Of a DNA stretch of 64,000 nt, positions 41,592 to 51,414 are shown in pieces. Under the pieces are notes generated by a model. The model did no database searches. It saw nothing but the letters and a program-made list of their open reading frames with translations, and was not told the origin of the DNA. The position numbers and the translations under genes are program-made. Source of the stretch: Streptomyces sp. Y2F8-2 (GTDB taxonomy: Bacteria; Actinomycetota; Actinomycetes; Streptomycetales; Streptomycetaceae); assembly GCF_014905555.1 (NCBI RefSeq), contig NZ_BNGS01000001.1:806001-870000 (forward strand). The letters are read 5' to 3'. Each line of letters opens with the position of its first letter. Position 1 is the first letter of the stretch.

Positions 41592-42635
41592 GTGAGAGCC
41601 GGACACATTCATCTCGCGGGCATCGGCACCTGGCGCCCGGCCACCGCGCACATCCGCCCACCGGGCGCGTTCGCCCGTCCCGGCGCCGCGCCCACGGCCG
41701 GACCCGGGTCGACCTCCGGGTCCTGGACGGCCACCGGGCATGACTCGGCGGCCCGGTCGTCCCAGGCCGCCCGCCACGACACCACGGCCCGGCCGAAGAC
41801 CGACCACGACGACAGCGCAGCCTGCCCGAAGGCCGAACCCGGCGACGCGGCGGCCCGACCCGACGTCCAACCCGCCGACACGGCAGCCCGGTCCCAGGCC
41901 GACGGCGACGACACCACGGCCCGGCCCGGCGCCGAGGCCGCCGTGCACGCCGCCCGGACCGCCCTGACGCGCGCTGGGCTGCCGTACGAACGGTTCGGTG
42001 CGCTTCTGCACGGCAGCACGCTTCCGGCCGGCCCCGCGCACCTGTCGGTGCCGCACTACGTCCTGCACCGCACCCTCGGCCGGGCCGTCACCGCGGCCGA
42101 GCTGCGCCAGGGACAGCTCTCCCTGCTGTCCGCGCTGGGACTGTGCGCCCATCTGCTGCGCGCACCGGGCGGCAAGGACGCCGTCCTGATCACCGGATCC
42201 GACCCGGCCGCCCCCGCACCTGAGACCCGGGGCGACCTCGGTGTCCGGGACGACCCGCACGCGTCGGCCACCGCCCCGGCCGCACCCACCGGCCACGCGC
42301 TCGTCGTCTCGCGGCTCGGCGGCTTCGCCCGCGTGCTGTCGGTCGCCGAGAACTGCGACCCCGGCCACTACGACCTGCGCATCCCGCCCGGCACCGGCTG
42401 GGCCGCGCTGCGTACCCGCACCGAGGACCAGGTCCTCGCCGAGGCCGGCGTCGCCCGGGGCGATCTCGCCGCGACCCTCACCGGCGCGTCCGGCGCGGGC
42501 GACCTGGTGCCGGCCCTGGAGGAGCTGTGCGCCACGGGCCGCGCGGCGCCCGGCGACCGGCTGCTGCTCACCGCCGCCACGCCGGGGCTGGAAGCGGGCG
42601 CCGCCGTCCTGGAGATCACCGCGGCCCTGCCCTGA
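41592..42635 (+). CDS. KSIII-like protein with active-site Cys replaced by Gln
   Basis: 347 residues. It aligns with the KSIII-like enzyme at 32883: HIHLAGIGTW with DIYLAGVGTH, LRQGQLSLLSALG with VRQGCLGMLSALG, and GDRLLLTAATPGLEAGAAVLEITA with GDRVLLVGATPGMECGCAVVEITA. The nucleophile is Gln175, and the GHxSxxD motif is reduced to TGASGAGD, so it cannot carry an acyl group. A 70-residue low-complexity insert (about 45-115, repeating ARP and DDTTAR-like phrases) splits the N-terminal region. Cys to Gln is the hallmark of chain length factors in type II PKS, so it may be a structural partner of the active enzyme. GTG 41592 follows AAAGGAGG. Confidence 0.75.
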   Translation: MRAGHIHLAGIGTWRPATAHIRPPGAFARPGAAPTAGPGSTSGSWTATGHDSAARSSQAARHDTTARPKTDHDDSAACPKAEPGDAAARPDVQPADTAARSQADGDDTTARPGAEAAVHAARTALTRAGLPYERFGALLHGSTLPAGPAHLSVPHYVLHRTLGRAVTAAELRQGQLSLLSALGLCAHLLRAPGGKDAVLITGSDPAAPAPETRGDLGVRDDPHASATAPAAPTGHALVVSRLGGFARVLSVAENCDPGHYDLRIPPGTGWAALRTRTEDQVLAEAGVARGDLAATLTGASGAGDLVPALEELCATGRAAPGDRLLLTAATPGLEAGAAVLEITAALP

Positions 42636-42704
42636 CACCACTCCCGTGCCCGCACGGGCTGCGCCCCACCTGAAGTCCCGTTCCCTACCCAGGAGGCCCG
42701 GACC

Positions 42705-43367
42705 ATGGCGAACACCATTCCGCCGGTACCGCCCTATTCCCTGCCCACCCGCGCCGACCTGCCCGAGAACACCGTCTCCTGGACGGTGGACCCGCGCCGG
42801 GCGCTGCTGCTCGTCCACGACATGCAGCACTACTTCCTCAGGTGCTTCGGCGACCGCTCCCCGGGACCCGAACTCCTCGCCCACGCCACCGCCGTACGGC
42901 GCGCGGCGGCGGTCGCCGGCGTGCCGGTGGCGTACACCGCCCAGCCCGGCAGCATGACGCCCGCCGAACGCGGCCTGCTCAAGGACTTCTGGGGCGAGGG
43001 CATGCGCGCGACCGCGGCCGACCGGGACATCCCCGCGTCCCTGGCGCCGGCCCCCGGCGACACCGTCTTCACCAAGTGGCGCCCCAGCGCCTTCTTCCGC
43101 ACCGGGCTGCTGGACCTGCTCCGCGACAGCGGACGCGACCAGCTGATCCTGTGCGGCGTGTACGCACACGTGGGCCTGCTGCAGACCGCCTGCGAGGCCA
43201 TGGCGCACGACATCCAGCCGTTCTTCGTGGCGGACGCCGTCGCCGACTTCAGCGAGCGGGACCACCGCATGGCCGTGGAGTACGCGGCCAAGCGCTGCGC
43301 CATGGTCGTGACCACGGCCGACGTGTGCGACGCCCTGGCCCTTCAGACCACCGGAGCCCTGCGATGA
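42705..43367 (+). CDS. phzD: PhzD, isochorismatase-family ADIC hydrolase
   Basis: 220 residues. It cleaves 2-amino-2-deoxyisochorismate to trans-2,3-dihydro-3-hydroxyanthranilate (DHHA) plus pyruvate in the phenazine pathway. The catalytic Asp is in [10 protein letters not shown] and the Lys in FTKWRPSAF. The loop that carries Cys in true isochorismatases reads CGVYAHVGL, as in PhzD proteins. Its stop overlaps the phzE start (ATGA), so the two are coupled. The ATG follows AGGAGG. Confidence 0.95.
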   Translation: MANTIPPVPPYSLPTRADLPENTVSWTVDPRRALLLVHDMQHYFLRCFGDRSPGPELLAHATAVRRAAAVAGVPVAYTAQPGSMTPAERGLLKDFWGEGMRATAADRDIPASLAPAPGDTVFTKWRPSAFFRTGLLDLLRDSGRDQLILCGVYAHVGLLQTACEAMAHDIQPFFVADAVADFSERDHRMAVEYAAKRCAMVVTTADVCDALALQTTGALR

Positions 43368-45331
43368 CGTACCCGGACCTGCTGGACGCGCTGACCGGTC
43401 CGACCCCGCCCGCGGCGTTCGCGCTGCTGCACCGCCCGGAGACGGCCGCCGAGCGGATCGACCTGCTCACCGGCACCCTGCACGAGGCCGACACCCTCGC
43501 CGAGGTGCCGCTGCCCGCGCCCGGTGGGCGCGCACGCCACGAGGCGCTGGTGCTGCTGCCCTACCGGCAGATCGCCGAGCGCGGCTTCGAGGCGCCCGAC
43601 GACGGGGCGCCGCTGACGGTGATGAGCATCGAGCGGCAGACCTCGGCACCGGTCGGCGAGGTGCTCGACCGGCTCCCCGACGTGCCGCTGAGCGCCCGCG
43701 ACCTGGGCTTCGACCTGGACGACGACGCCTACGCCGACGCCGTGCGCCGCGTCGTCGACGAGGAGATCGGCACCGGCGCCGGCGCCAACTTCGTCCTCAA
43801 GCGCACCTTCGTGACGCAGTTCGACCACTGGTCGCCGCAGGCGGCGCTCGCGCTCTTCAAGCGGCTGCTGCGCCATTCGGCGGGCGCCTACTGGACCTTC
43901 CTGATCCACACCGGGGAGCGCACGCTGCTCGGCGCGAGCCCCGAGCGGCACATCACCCTCGACGCGGGCACCGCCGTGATGAATCCCATCAGCGGCACCT
44001 ACCGCTACCCGGAGTCCGGCCCGTCCGCCGACGGCCTCCTCGAGTTCCTGGCCGACCACAAGGAGGCCAACGAGCTGTACATGGTCGTCGACGAGGAACT
44101 GAAGATGATGAGCCGGATCTGCGAGGGCGGAGGCCGCGTGGTGGGCCCCCGGCTGCGCGCCATGGACCGGCTCGCGCACACCGAGTACTTCGTCGAGGGG
44201 CACTCCCGGCTCGATGTGCGCACCGTCCTGCACGAGACGCTGTTCGCGCCGACCGTCACCGGCAGCCCCCTGGAGAGCGCCTGCCGGGTGATCTCCAAGT
44301 ACGAGCCGGGCGGCCGGGGTTACTACGCGGGCGTGGCCGCGCTGATCGGCCGGGACGCCGCGGGTGAGCGCGCCCTGGACACGGCGATCCTGATCCGCAC
44401 CGCCGACGTGGACGCCGCGGGCACGCTGCGGCTGAGCGTCGGGGCGACCCTGGTGCGGGACTCCGACCCCTACGCGGAGGCCGCCGAGACGCGGGCCAAG
44501 GCGGCGGGCCTGCTGGCCGTGGTGCACGGCGACCCGGGCGCCGCCGCGGCGGAGCCGGGCGAGGTGTCCCCGGCCGCCGCGGCCGCCCGCCGGCTGAGCC
44601 TGCTGCCCGCGGTCGCCCTCGCCCTGTCCGCCCGCAACGAACCGCTGGCTCCGTTCTGGCGCGCCGACCCGCGGCGACGGCGGACGGCCGGCTCGCCGCT
44701 GGCCGGGCTGCGGGCCCTGTTCGTGGACGCCGAGGACACGTTCACGGCGATGGGCGCCGACCTGATGCGGGCCCTGGGGCTCGAGGTCGTGGTGCGCCGG
44801 TTCGACGAGGCGTACGACCTCGACGGCAACGACCTGGTCGTGGTGGGCCCGGGACCGGGCGACCCCCGGGACACCGCCCATCCGAAGATCGCCCACATGC
44901 GGGCGCTCACCGGGGAGTTGCTGCGCCGGGGCACGCCGTTTCTGTCGGTGTGCCTGGGCCATCAGATCCTCAGTTCGGTGCTCGGCCTGGAACTGGTCCG
45001 CAAGGACGTGCCGAACCAAGGCGTGCAGCGCACCATCGACCTGTTCGGGCACCGCGAGGACGTCTACTTCTACAACACGTTCACCGCGGTGAGCGCGGCG
45101 GACGCCTTCCCCGGCCCTGCCGCCCGCCCCGGCCCCGTCCAGGTCGCCCGGGACCCGGCCACCGGCGAGGTCCACGGGTTGCGCGGCGCGGGCTTCGCGT
45201 CCGTGCAGTTCCATCCCGAGTCCGTCATGTCGCGGGCCGGCGTGCACACCTTCGAACGCCTGGTCAGCGGCCTGTTCCCGGCCCGTCTCCGTTCACCCCT
45301 CCCCTACTCGGAACGCGAGGAAGTCGCATGA
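43364..45331 (+). CDS. phzE: PhzE, 2-amino-2-deoxyisochorismate synthase
   Basis: 655 residues. An anthranilate-synthase-like chorismate domain (about 1-400; [28 protein letters not shown]) is fused to a class I glutamine amidotransferase (about 440-650; nucleophile Cys in SVCLGHQI, His-Glu in FHPES). It converts chorismate and glutamine-derived ammonia to ADIC. The end overlaps phzC by ATGA. A Pro/Ala-rich linker joins the domains. Together with PhzD it commits chorismate to phenazine. Confidence 0.96.
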   Translation: MTYPDLLDALTGPTPPAAFALLHRPETAAERIDLLTGTLHEADTLAEVPLPAPGGRARHEALVLLPYRQIAERGFEAPDDGAPLTVMSIERQTSAPVGEVLDRLPDVPLSARDLGFDLDDDAYADAVRRVVDEEIGTGAGANFVLKRTFVTQFDHWSPQAALALFKRLLRHSAGAYWTFLIHTGERTLLGASPERHITLDAGTAVMNPISGTYRYPESGPSADGLLEFLADHKEANELYMVVDEELKMMSRICEGGGRVVGPRLRAMDRLAHTEYFVEGHSRLDVRTVLHETLFAPTVTGSPLESACRVISKYEPGGRGYYAGVAALIGRDAAGERALDTAILIRTADVDAAGTLRLSVGATLVRDSDPYAEAAETRAKAAGLLAVVHGDPGAAAAEPGEVSPAAAAARRLSLLPAVALALSARNEPLAPFWRADPRRRRTAGSPLAGLRALFVDAEDTFTAMGADLMRALGLEVVVRRFDEAYDLDGNDLVVVGPGPGDPRDTAHPKIAHMRALTGELLRRGTPFLSVCLGHQILSSVLGLELVRKDVPNQGVQRTIDLFGHREDVYFYNTFTAVSAADAFPGPAARPGPVQVARDPATGEVHGLRGAGFASVQFHPESVMSRAGVHTFERLVSGLFPARLRSPLPYSEREEVA

Positions 45332-46533
45332 GCGCCCTTCTGCCCCCGTCGTCCCTTGCCGTGCCCGAGGCGCTCCAGCAGCCGGTGTGGCCCGACCCCG
45401 AGGCCCTGCGGACCGTCCGGGAGCGGCTGCGGACCGCGCTGCCGCTGGTGCTGCCGACCGAGTGCGACGTCCTGCGCCGGAGGCTCGCCGCCGTCGCGGC
45501 CGGCAAGGCGTTCGTGCTGCAGGGCGGCGACTGCGCGGAGACCTTCCGCGACCTGTCGCTCGGCACGGTCTCACGCAAGATGGACACCCTGTTCGGTACG
45601 GCCGACGAGCTGAGCGAGGCGATGTTCCTCCCGGTCGTCGTCGTGGCGCGGCTCGCCGGCCAGTACGCCAAACCCCGTTCCCAGCCGGTGGAGACCCGGG
45701 ACGGGGTGACCCTGCCGTCGTACCGGGGCGACGCCGTGAACGGCCCGGAGTTCACCGCCGAGGCCCGCACCCCGGACCCGCACCGGATGCTGCAGGTGTA
45801 CGCGGCGGCCGGGGCGACGCTGAACGCCGTGCGCTCGCTGCTCACCGAACGGCGCACGGCCCTCGGGCAGCGGGAGATGTTCGTCTCGCACGAGGCGCTC
45901 CTGCTCGACTACGAGCGCCCGCTGACCCGGCCGGACGCCCGCACCGGCGACTCGTACGCGGGCTCCGGACACCTGCTGTGGGTCGGCGAGCGGACCCGGC
46001 AGACGGACGGGGCGCACATCGAGTACCTGTCCCGGATCCGCAACCCGGTCGCGGTGAAGGTCGGCCCGACGGCCACGCCCGCCGAGGTGCTGGCCCTGGT
46101 CGAGCGGCTCGACCCGGACCGGGAGCCGGGCCGGCTCACGCTCGTCGCGCGGATGGGCGCCGACCGGGTGCGGGACGCGCTGCCGCCGCTGGTGGAGAGC
46201 GTCGCCGCGGCGGGCGGGCAGGTGGTGTGGATATGCGACCCGATGCACGGCAACACCTACAACGCGCCGTCGGGGCACAAGACCCGGCACTTCGACGCGG
46301 TCCTCGACGAGGTCACCGGCTTCTTCGAGGTGCACCGGTCGCTGGGCACGCACGCGGGCGGCCTGCACCTGGAGATGACCGGGGAGGAGGTCACGGAGTG
46401 CGTCGGCGCCGGCGTCGCCCCGGCCGACCTGCCGCTCCGCTACGAGACGGCCTGCGACCCGCGGCTCAACCGCAGCCAGACGCTGGAACTGGCCCGGCTG
46501 GTCGGCGAGTTGGCCACCCCGGTGGCCGGGTGA
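45328..46533 (+). CDS. phzC: PhzC, class II DAHP synthase
   Basis: 401 residues, the plant-type (class II) 3-deoxy-D-arabino-heptulosonate 7-phosphate synthase. It shows LQGGDCAETF, RMGADRVRDALPPLV, WICDPMHGNT and HLEMTGEEVTECVG. It makes the first shikimate-pathway intermediate and so raises chorismate supply for the cluster, free of the housekeeping enzyme's control. Last gene of the phzDEC operon, which ends at the 16-bp hairpin. Confidence 0.95.
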   Translation: MSALLPPSSLAVPEALQQPVWPDPEALRTVRERLRTALPLVLPTECDVLRRRLAAVAAGKAFVLQGGDCAETFRDLSLGTVSRKMDTLFGTADELSEAMFLPVVVVARLAGQYAKPRSQPVETRDGVTLPSYRGDAVNGPEFTAEARTPDPHRMLQVYAAAGATLNAVRSLLTERRTALGQREMFVSHEALLLDYERPLTRPDARTGDSYAGSGHLLWVGERTRQTDGAHIEYLSRIRNPVAVKVGPTATPAEVLALVERLDPDREPGRLTLVARMGADRVRDALPPLVESVAAAGGQVVWICDPMHGNTYNAPSGHKTRHFDAVLDEVTGFFEVHRSLGTHAGGLHLEMTGEEVTECVGAGVAPADLPLRYETACDPRLNRSQTLELARLVGELATPVAG

Positions 46534-46546
46534 GGCAGCCGGCCGC

Positions 46547-46582
46547 GTGAAGGGCCCCGGCCGGACGGCCGGGGCCCTTCAC
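46547..46582. terminator. strong terminator between phzC and the LAL regulator gene
   Basis: A perfect 16-bp stem (GTGAAGGGCCCCGGCC with GGCCGGGGCCCTTCAC) and a 4-base loop, serving both convergent genes. Confidence 0.92.
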
Positions 46583-46608
46583 GGAGAGGACGGACGAGAG
46601 AGGAGGGC

Positions 46609-49125
46609 TCACAGATGGTGGGCGAGCTCCGTGCGGGCGGTGACGCCGAGCTTCCCGTACACCCGGTGCAGGTGGTTCTCCACCGTGCGCACGGAGACGA
46701 CGAGCCGGTCGGCTATCTCCTGGTTGGACAGTCGGGAGGCGGCCAGCGAGGCGACCTCGCGCTCCCGGGCGGTCAGCCGGGCCATGCCCGGGGCGGGTTC
46801 CGTCCAGGACGCCGATGCGGGCGCCCAGGGCGGGAGTTCACCGTCGTAGGCGGCGAGGAGCTCCGCGCACCGCACGCGTGCGGCGCGGCCCCGGCGACGG
46901 CGGCCGGCCGCCTGGTGCGCGCGGGCGGCCTGCGCGGACGCCTCGGCGGCGAGCGGCGGCGCGCCGAACGAGGCGAACCGGTCGGCGACCGTGTCCAGCG
47001 CGTCGCCGTCGCGCCGGGCCAGGGCCCGGACGTGGGTGGCGAGCAGCGCCGGGTACCCGCCGTCGTCCTCGCGGACCAGCCGGGCGAGGTCCGCGGCGGA
47101 TGCCGCCGCGTCACCGACCCGGCCCGCCAGGTGCAGGGCCGTGACCGCCTGCTGCAGACGCCCGGCCGCGGCCGCTCGGGAGGCGACCTCGCGGGCGCGG
47201 CGCGCGGCGCCCGCGAGGTCGCCGGTGTAGGCGAGGACGAGGGCGTGCTCGAGGGCGGCGCCGTCCACGGCGAGCGGGTAGGCCACGGACTGCCGCTCGA
47301 CCGCGCGGGCCTCGACGACGGTCCGTACGGCCTCGGTGTGCTCACCGGCCTCGGCGAGCGCACCGGCCAGCTGGGAGAGCGTCCAGGCGGGGGTGGTGAA
47401 CCAGTCGGCGCGGTCGTCGCGGGCGCAGGCCCGCCGCAGCAGCGCGACGGCCTCGTCGTAGCGCCCGGCGCTGCGGTAGGTGCGGGCCCGCACCACCGCG
47501 CCGCGGATCTCGCCGCGGCTGCCCGCGCTGTCGTGGCGGATCCCGTCGAGTGCGGCGGACAGCTCGGCGGTCCGGCCGGCGTGGAACGCGGCGCGGCTGG
47601 TCAGCAGCCGGGCCGCCAGCCGGTGTTCGGCGTCCCAGCCGTCCATCCGGTCGCGCACCTGCCGCAGCAGCGCGAGCGCGCCGGCGGCGTCGCCGCGTTC
47701 GATCCGTGCCAGCGCCACGGGCGGCACGACCAGGGCGGCGGCGTCCGGGCCCGGGAGCCCGGTGCCGGCCGCGCCGCCGGTGTCGTCCCGCAGCAACTGC
47801 AGGACGGTACGGGCACCGAGCAGCTCGGGGTCGTCGGGGCGCCTCGCGGCGGCCGTCTCCACGAGCGTGGCGGCCTCGGGGACCCGGTGCAGGCCCCAGG
47901 CCAGGTTGAGGGCCCGCGCCGCCTCGTCCCCGGTTCCCCGGGCGAACTCCTCCTCCGCCTCCCCGTGCCGACCCTGCCCGGCGAGCGCCCGCGCCAGCAG
48001 GGCACCGGGACCACCCCCGCCGTGGTCCCGGTCGCCCTGCGCCGCGAGTCCCAGGCGGCCCAGGCGCTCCGCGAGGGCGAAGTCCCGGCGGCGCAGGGCC
48101 GCGTCGGCCGCCGCGAGCAGCCGGTGCGGCGGGAGCTCGTCGCCCGCGGCGAGCCGCAGCGCGACCGTGCGCGGACCGTCGTCGGTGCGGCGGGCGCCGG
48201 TCGCCTCGATGGCCTCGGCCAGCCGCAGCCGCAGCCGCCGGGCGGTCAGATCGGGCAGCCCGGCGGTGAGCACGGGCGCGTACAGCGGATGGGCGAGGCG
48301 CAGCCGTAGCCGTTTGCCGTCGCGTTCGGTGACCACGACGCCGCGCCGGTTGAGGGACTCGGCGGCGTGGATGAGGTCCTCGACCGGTGCCAGACCGGCC
48401 TCCAGGGGTCCGGCGAGGGCGATCATCGCGGCGAGTTCCGCCTCGTCGTCGGCGAGCGGGCCGAGCCGCAGCCGCACCATCTCGGCGAGCCGGTCGGAGG
48501 GCTCGCCGGCGGGGCCGTGCCACTGCCAGGTGTCGCCGTCGAGCCGCAGGCCGCCCTCGGCGAGCGCGGATTCGACGATCTCGCACAGGAACTGGGCGTT
48601 GCCCAGGGTCAGCGACCACAGCCCGTCCAGGCTCGGCCGGGCGATCCGGCCGCCGAGCCGGGCCCGCAGCAGGGCCTCGGCCGCGGCCGGGTCGAACGGC
48701 TCGACGGGGATCCGCTCGACCCGGCCCTCGACCCACAGCCGGGAGACACCGTCCGGCAGCGGCATGCCGGACGGGGCCGCCCCGAGCAGGGCGGCCCGGC
48801 CGGCGCGGACCAGCGTGTACAGCCGCTCCGCCGCGCCCGGTACCAGCAGGTGCACGTCGTCGGCCCCGACGACGGTCCGGCCCCCGCCGTCCGCCTCGCC
48901 GAAGTGCCGGTCCAGGTCGGTGGCGCGCGGGTCGTGCAGCCACACGGTGGTGTGCCCGGCGTGCCGTGCCGCCTGCATGGCGGCGGCGAGCAGCCGGCTC
49001 TTTCCGGTGCCGGGCTCTCCGACGAGGAGGGCGCCGCCGCGCTCCACCGCGGCGGCGACGTCCGTCAGTTCGGTCTCCCTGGCCGTGAGGGGCCATGCGG
49101 CGCCGGCGTACGGCGTGATCGGCAT
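46609..49125 (-). CDS. large ATP-binding LuxR (LAL) family regulator
   Basis: 838 residues. An N-terminal AAA/NACHT-type ATPase (Walker A GEPGTGKS, about 31-45; Walker B-like [11 protein letters not shown]), a long TPR-like helical middle, and a C-terminal LuxR helix-turn-helix ([35 protein letters not shown]) are visible. LAL proteins are usually pathway-specific activators. It sits between the two arms of the phenazine core and faces phzC. ATG 49125 follows AAGGAG. Upstream, 82 bases away, lies phzF on the same strand, so it may be cotranscribed with the phzB-phzF operon. Confidence 0.88.
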   Translation of the reverse strand: MPITPYAGAAWPLTARETELTDVAAAVERGGALLVGEPGTGKSRLLAAAMQAARHAGHTTVWLHDPRATDLDRHFGEADGGGRTVVGADDVHLLVPGAAERLYTLVRAGRAALLGAAPSGMPLPDGVSRLWVEGRVERIPVEPFDPAAAEALLRARLGGRIARPSLDGLWSLTLGNAQFLCEIVESALAEGGLRLDGDTWQWHGPAGEPSDRLAEMVRLRLGPLADDEAELAAMIALAGPLEAGLAPVEDLIHAAESLNRRGVVVTERDGKRLRLRLAHPLYAPVLTAGLPDLTARRLRLRLAEAIEATGARRTDDGPRTVALRLAAGDELPPHRLLAAADAALRRRDFALAERLGRLGLAAQGDRDHGGGGPGALLARALAGQGRHGEAEEEFARGTGDEAARALNLAWGLHRVPEAATLVETAAARRPDDPELLGARTVLQLLRDDTGGAAGTGLPGPDAAALVVPPVALARIERGDAAGALALLRQVRDRMDGWDAEHRLAARLLTSRAAFHAGRTAELSAALDGIRHDSAGSRGEIRGAVVRARTYRSAGRYDEAVALLRRACARDDRADWFTTPAWTLSQLAGALAEAGEHTEAVRTVVEARAVERQSVAYPLAVDGAALEHALVLAYTGDLAGAARRAREVASRAAAAGRLQQAVTALHLAGRVGDAAASAADLARLVREDDGGYPALLATHVRALARRDGDALDTVADRFASFGAPPLAAEASAQAARAHQAAGRRRRGRAARVRCAELLAAYDGELPPWAPASASWTEPAPGMARLTAREREVASLAASRLSNQEIADRLVVSVRTVENHLHRVYGKLGVTARTELAHHL

Positions 49126-49210
49126 GGTGCGGTCACTCCTTGTCCGCTGGGTGCTCCGGTGCCGGGCGCCGGCCGGGTGCCGGGCGCCCGTGGCGTCGTT
49201 CACGCCGGTG

Positions 49211-50053
49211 TCAGGCCATGAGTCCGGCGCGGGCGACGATGACCGCGGAGCCGCCCACCTCGATCGACTCCACGTGGTCGGCCCGGCCGGACGCCGTGGC
49301 GAGCATGGTGGACAGGCGCCCCATCTCGACGCCCTGCTGGATCTCGATCTGCCGGCCGAACTCGACCAGGCCGTGCCGGGCCAGATGCAGGGCCAGCGGG
49401 CCGGCCGCGGATCCGGTCGCCGCGTCCTCGACGACGCCGTAGGCGGGCGAGAACATGCGGTTGCGCCATTGCGTGCCGGATCCGGCGAAACAGTTGGCGG
49501 CCATGTCCGGGAACTTGGCGAGCGCCTTGTGGTCGGGTTCCAGGGCGGAGAGCGCCTCGATGCTCTCGAGGCCCACGTAGACGTGCCGGGGGCCGTTGCG
49601 GTACGCGGTCACCGGCAGGGTGGAGGAGTCGAGGCCGAGAGCGGCGAGGAGTTCGTCGGCGTGCTCGTACACCTCCCAGGTCGGGATGGGCTGCCGCATC
49701 CGTGCCGAGACGATCCTCCCGTCGTCGCCGCGGTCGAAGACGAAGGGGATCACTCCCATCGCCGTCTCGAGCCGGAGCCGGTTGGCCCGGACCGACTCAC
49801 CGAGCACGATGGCCGTGCCCAGCAGCGGATGACCCGCGAAGGGCAGCTCGTTGACCGGGGTGAAGATACGGATGCGCGCGTCGCCGCCCTCCTGGGGCGG
49901 CAGCACGAAGGTGGTCTCCGACAGGTTCATCTCCCGGGCGATGCGCTGCATCCGCGGGCCGGGTATGTCGGCCGCGTCCAGAAAAACGGCCACCGGGTTG
50001 CCCTCGAGACGCGTACTCGTAAAGGCGTCAGCCACCATGTAGGCGTGCATCAT
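49211..50053 (-). CDS. phzF: PhzF, DHHA isomerase
   Basis: 280 residues, the diaminopimelate-epimerase-like fold. [14 protein letters not shown], the catalytic Glu in [23 protein letters not shown] and the closing [16 protein letters not shown] are all present. It isomerises DHHA to the aminoketone that dimerises into the phenazine skeleton. The start is one of two adjacent ATGs (50053, 50050) with no ribosome site of its own; a tiny frame (50082-50050) with a site upstream ends across this start. It is 96 bases beyond phzG. Confidence 0.95.
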   Translation of the reverse strand: MMHAYMVADAFTSTRLEGNPVAVFLDAADIPGPRMQRIAREMNLSETTFVLPPQEGGDARIRIFTPVNELPFAGHPLLGTAIVLGESVRANRLRLETAMGVIPFVFDRGDDGRIVSARMRQPIPTWEVYEHADELLAALGLDSSTLPVTAYRNGPRHVYVGLESIEALSALEPDHKALAKFPDMAANCFAGSGTQWRNRMFSPAYGVVEDAATGSAAGPLALHLARHGLVEFGRQIEIQQGVEMGRLSTMLATASGRADHVESIEVGGSAVIVARAGLMA

Positions 50054-50082
50054 CCGTCCAATCGCGCGGGCGCCGGAGCCAT
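50050..50082 (-). CDS. possible 10-codon leader peptide in front of phzF
   Basis: ATG GCT CCG GCG, reading [10 protein letters not shown], then TGA. An AAAGGTGAC site lies 4-12 bases before the ATG, whereas phzF itself has none. The TGA lies inside the ATGATG that begins phzF, so ribosomes finishing the leader could restart directly on phzF. Chance cannot be excluded for so short a frame. Confidence 0.4.
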   Translation of the reverse strand: MAPAPARLDG

Positions 50083-50149
50083 GTCCGTCACCTTTCTGTC
50101 GTAGGGAGGGGGGACGGCCCCGCACCCCGAGGTGCGGGGCCGGGGCGCG

Positions 50150-50767
50150 TCACGGCTGCAGGCGGCTCGTCGTCCAGCCCCGGTCGGTCCGCTGGTAGAC
50201 CAGCCGGTGGTGCAGCCGGTCGGTGCGGGCCTGCCAGAACTCCACCGCGTCGGGGGTCAGCAGGTATCCGGCGAAGGACTCCGGCCGGGGCAGGGCACCG
50301 AGCCCGGTGAGCCGGGCGGCCTCGGCGCGCAGCCGCTCCTCGTCGTCAAGAAGTTCGCTCTGCCGGGAGACCGTGGACATGGCGTGCGTGCCCACCGGGC
50401 GCACGGCCCACAGGTGGTCCGCCTCGGCGTCCGGCAGCCGCTCGACGGGGCCTTCGAGGACGATCTGGCGGCCGTTCTCGCGCCAGTACAGCACCGCGGA
50501 CGCCCGGGGGCGCCGGGCGAGTTCGCGGCCCTTGCGGCTGCCCGCGTGGGTGGTGAACACCAGGCCGCGGTCGGTGATCGTGTTGACCTGGACGGTACGG
50601 CTGGAGGGGCGGCCGCCCTCGTCCGCGGTGGCCAGCGCCATGGCTCCCGGCTCCCGCACCCCTTCTTCGGCGGCCGTGCCGAACCAGTCTCTGAGCAGCC
50701 CGATGGGGTCGTCGGGGAAGGGCGGGTCCACGGGCGTCGCGGTCACGTGCGCCTCCGTCGTGCTCAT
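50150..50767 (-). CDS. phzG: PhzG, FMN-dependent oxidase of phenazine formation
   Basis: 205 residues of the pyridoxamine 5'-phosphate oxidase fold: PGAMALATADEGGRPSSRTVQV, SRKGRELARRPRASAVLYW, and the C-terminal QARTDRLHHRLVYQR. It binds FMN and oxidises the unstable dihydro- or hexahydrophenazine toward phenazine carboxylates. Its start overlaps the stop of the upstream YdhR-like gene (ATGA coupling). Confidence 0.95.
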   Translation of the reverse strand: MSTTEAHVTATPVDPPFPDDPIGLLRDWFGTAAEEGVREPGAMALATADEGGRPSSRTVQVNTITDRGLVFTTHAGSRKGRELARRPRASAVLYWRENGRQIVLEGPVERLPDAEADHLWAVRPVGTHAMSTVSRQSELLDDEERLRAEAARLTGLGALPRPESFAGYLLTPDAVEFWQARTDRLHHRLVYQRTDRGWTTSRLQP

Positions 50768-51105
50768 ACCTGCAGCGCGCGGCCGAGGCCCGCGAGGCTG
50801 GAGATGCCGGCCAGCTCGTGGATGCCTTCCGCGACGGCCTCGATGTCGAACACCGCGCGCTGGGTGGGCGGGTAGCCGATGAGTTCCGCGGCGCTGCGCG
50901 GGTGCGGGGGCGCGGACGCCTCGGCCGATTCCCAGATGAAGACGGCGCCCCAGCGGTTGTGCTCCTGGTCGGCGATCCAGAATTTGTAGATCAGTCCGGG
51001 CTGGCGGTTCCATGCGTCGACGGCCTCGTCGCGCAGGAAGTTCCGCAGGGTTTGGATGGTCTGGTCGGATGCGCTCAGATCCCACCAGGCGACCATGGCC
51101 CTCAT
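50764..51105 (-). CDS. YdhR-like small protein (dimeric alpha/beta barrel)
   Basis: 113 residues. LRDEAVDAWNRQPGLIYKFW, NRWGAVFIWESAEAS and the later RAVFDIEAVAEGIHEL fit the YdhR family of ferredoxin-like dimers related to antibiotic monooxygenases without cofactor. It is translationally coupled to phzG and lies in the phzB operon, so it probably acts on the early phenazine ring or protects a labile intermediate. The ribosome site is GAAAGGT. The family call is from memory of pattern and is moderate. Confidence 0.7.
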   Translation of the reverse strand: MRAMVAWWDLSASDQTIQTLRNFLRDEAVDAWNRQPGLIYKFWIADQEHNRWGAVFIWESAEASAPPHPRSAAELIGYPPTQRAVFDIEAVAEGIHELAGISSLAGLGRALQV

Positions 51106-51149
51106 GACATGTAAACCTTTCTCGGGTGAGGCGGCGGTGGCCGCCGCCG

Positions 51150-51320
51150 TCAGTCGATGCCGCGCAGGATGTGCGTCTCGTTCGGCACGTCCTCGCAGCC
51201 GGCGAGCCTGATCGGCGCACAGTGCGCCCAGACGTCCAGGCTCCGCGGCAGGCCGTACCGAGTGGTTCGCCGCGTGCGGCCCAGGGCCCGGCGGCGTGCA
51301 GCCTTTTCCTTCGGGGACAC
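51150..51320 (-). CDS. small basic protein between phzB and phzG (possible)
   Basis: A 56-residue frame begins at GTG 51320 (or 51323), five bases after GAGGAG, and ends 94 bases before phzB's stop-side spacing closes on the next gene. The first half is basic (SPKEKAARRRALGRTRR), the second more ordered (RSLDVWAHCAPIRLAGCEDV, PNETHILRGID), with two Cys. Good ribosome site, reading frame and operon position favour a real gene; I know no family. It could be an accessory phenazine protein or a decayed fragment. Confidence 0.4.
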   Translation of the reverse strand: MSPKEKAARRRALGRTRRTTRYGLPRSLDVWAHCAPIRLAGCEDVPNETHILRGID

Positions 51321-51414
51321 CACGACTCCTCGTCGCCGGGAACTCTTCGACGCGAACTCTTCGACGCGGGCTGTCCGGCACGGACCTTTCGGCACCGGCC
51401 GTCCAGGGCGGGGA

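Noticed and set aside
42705..43367. True isochorismatase or EntB-type enzyme for dihydroxybenzoate
   Set aside because: No carrier domain is fused, the Cys loop is of PhzD type, and it is coupled to phzE and phzC; the EntE-like ligase alone does not make this a siderophore cluster.
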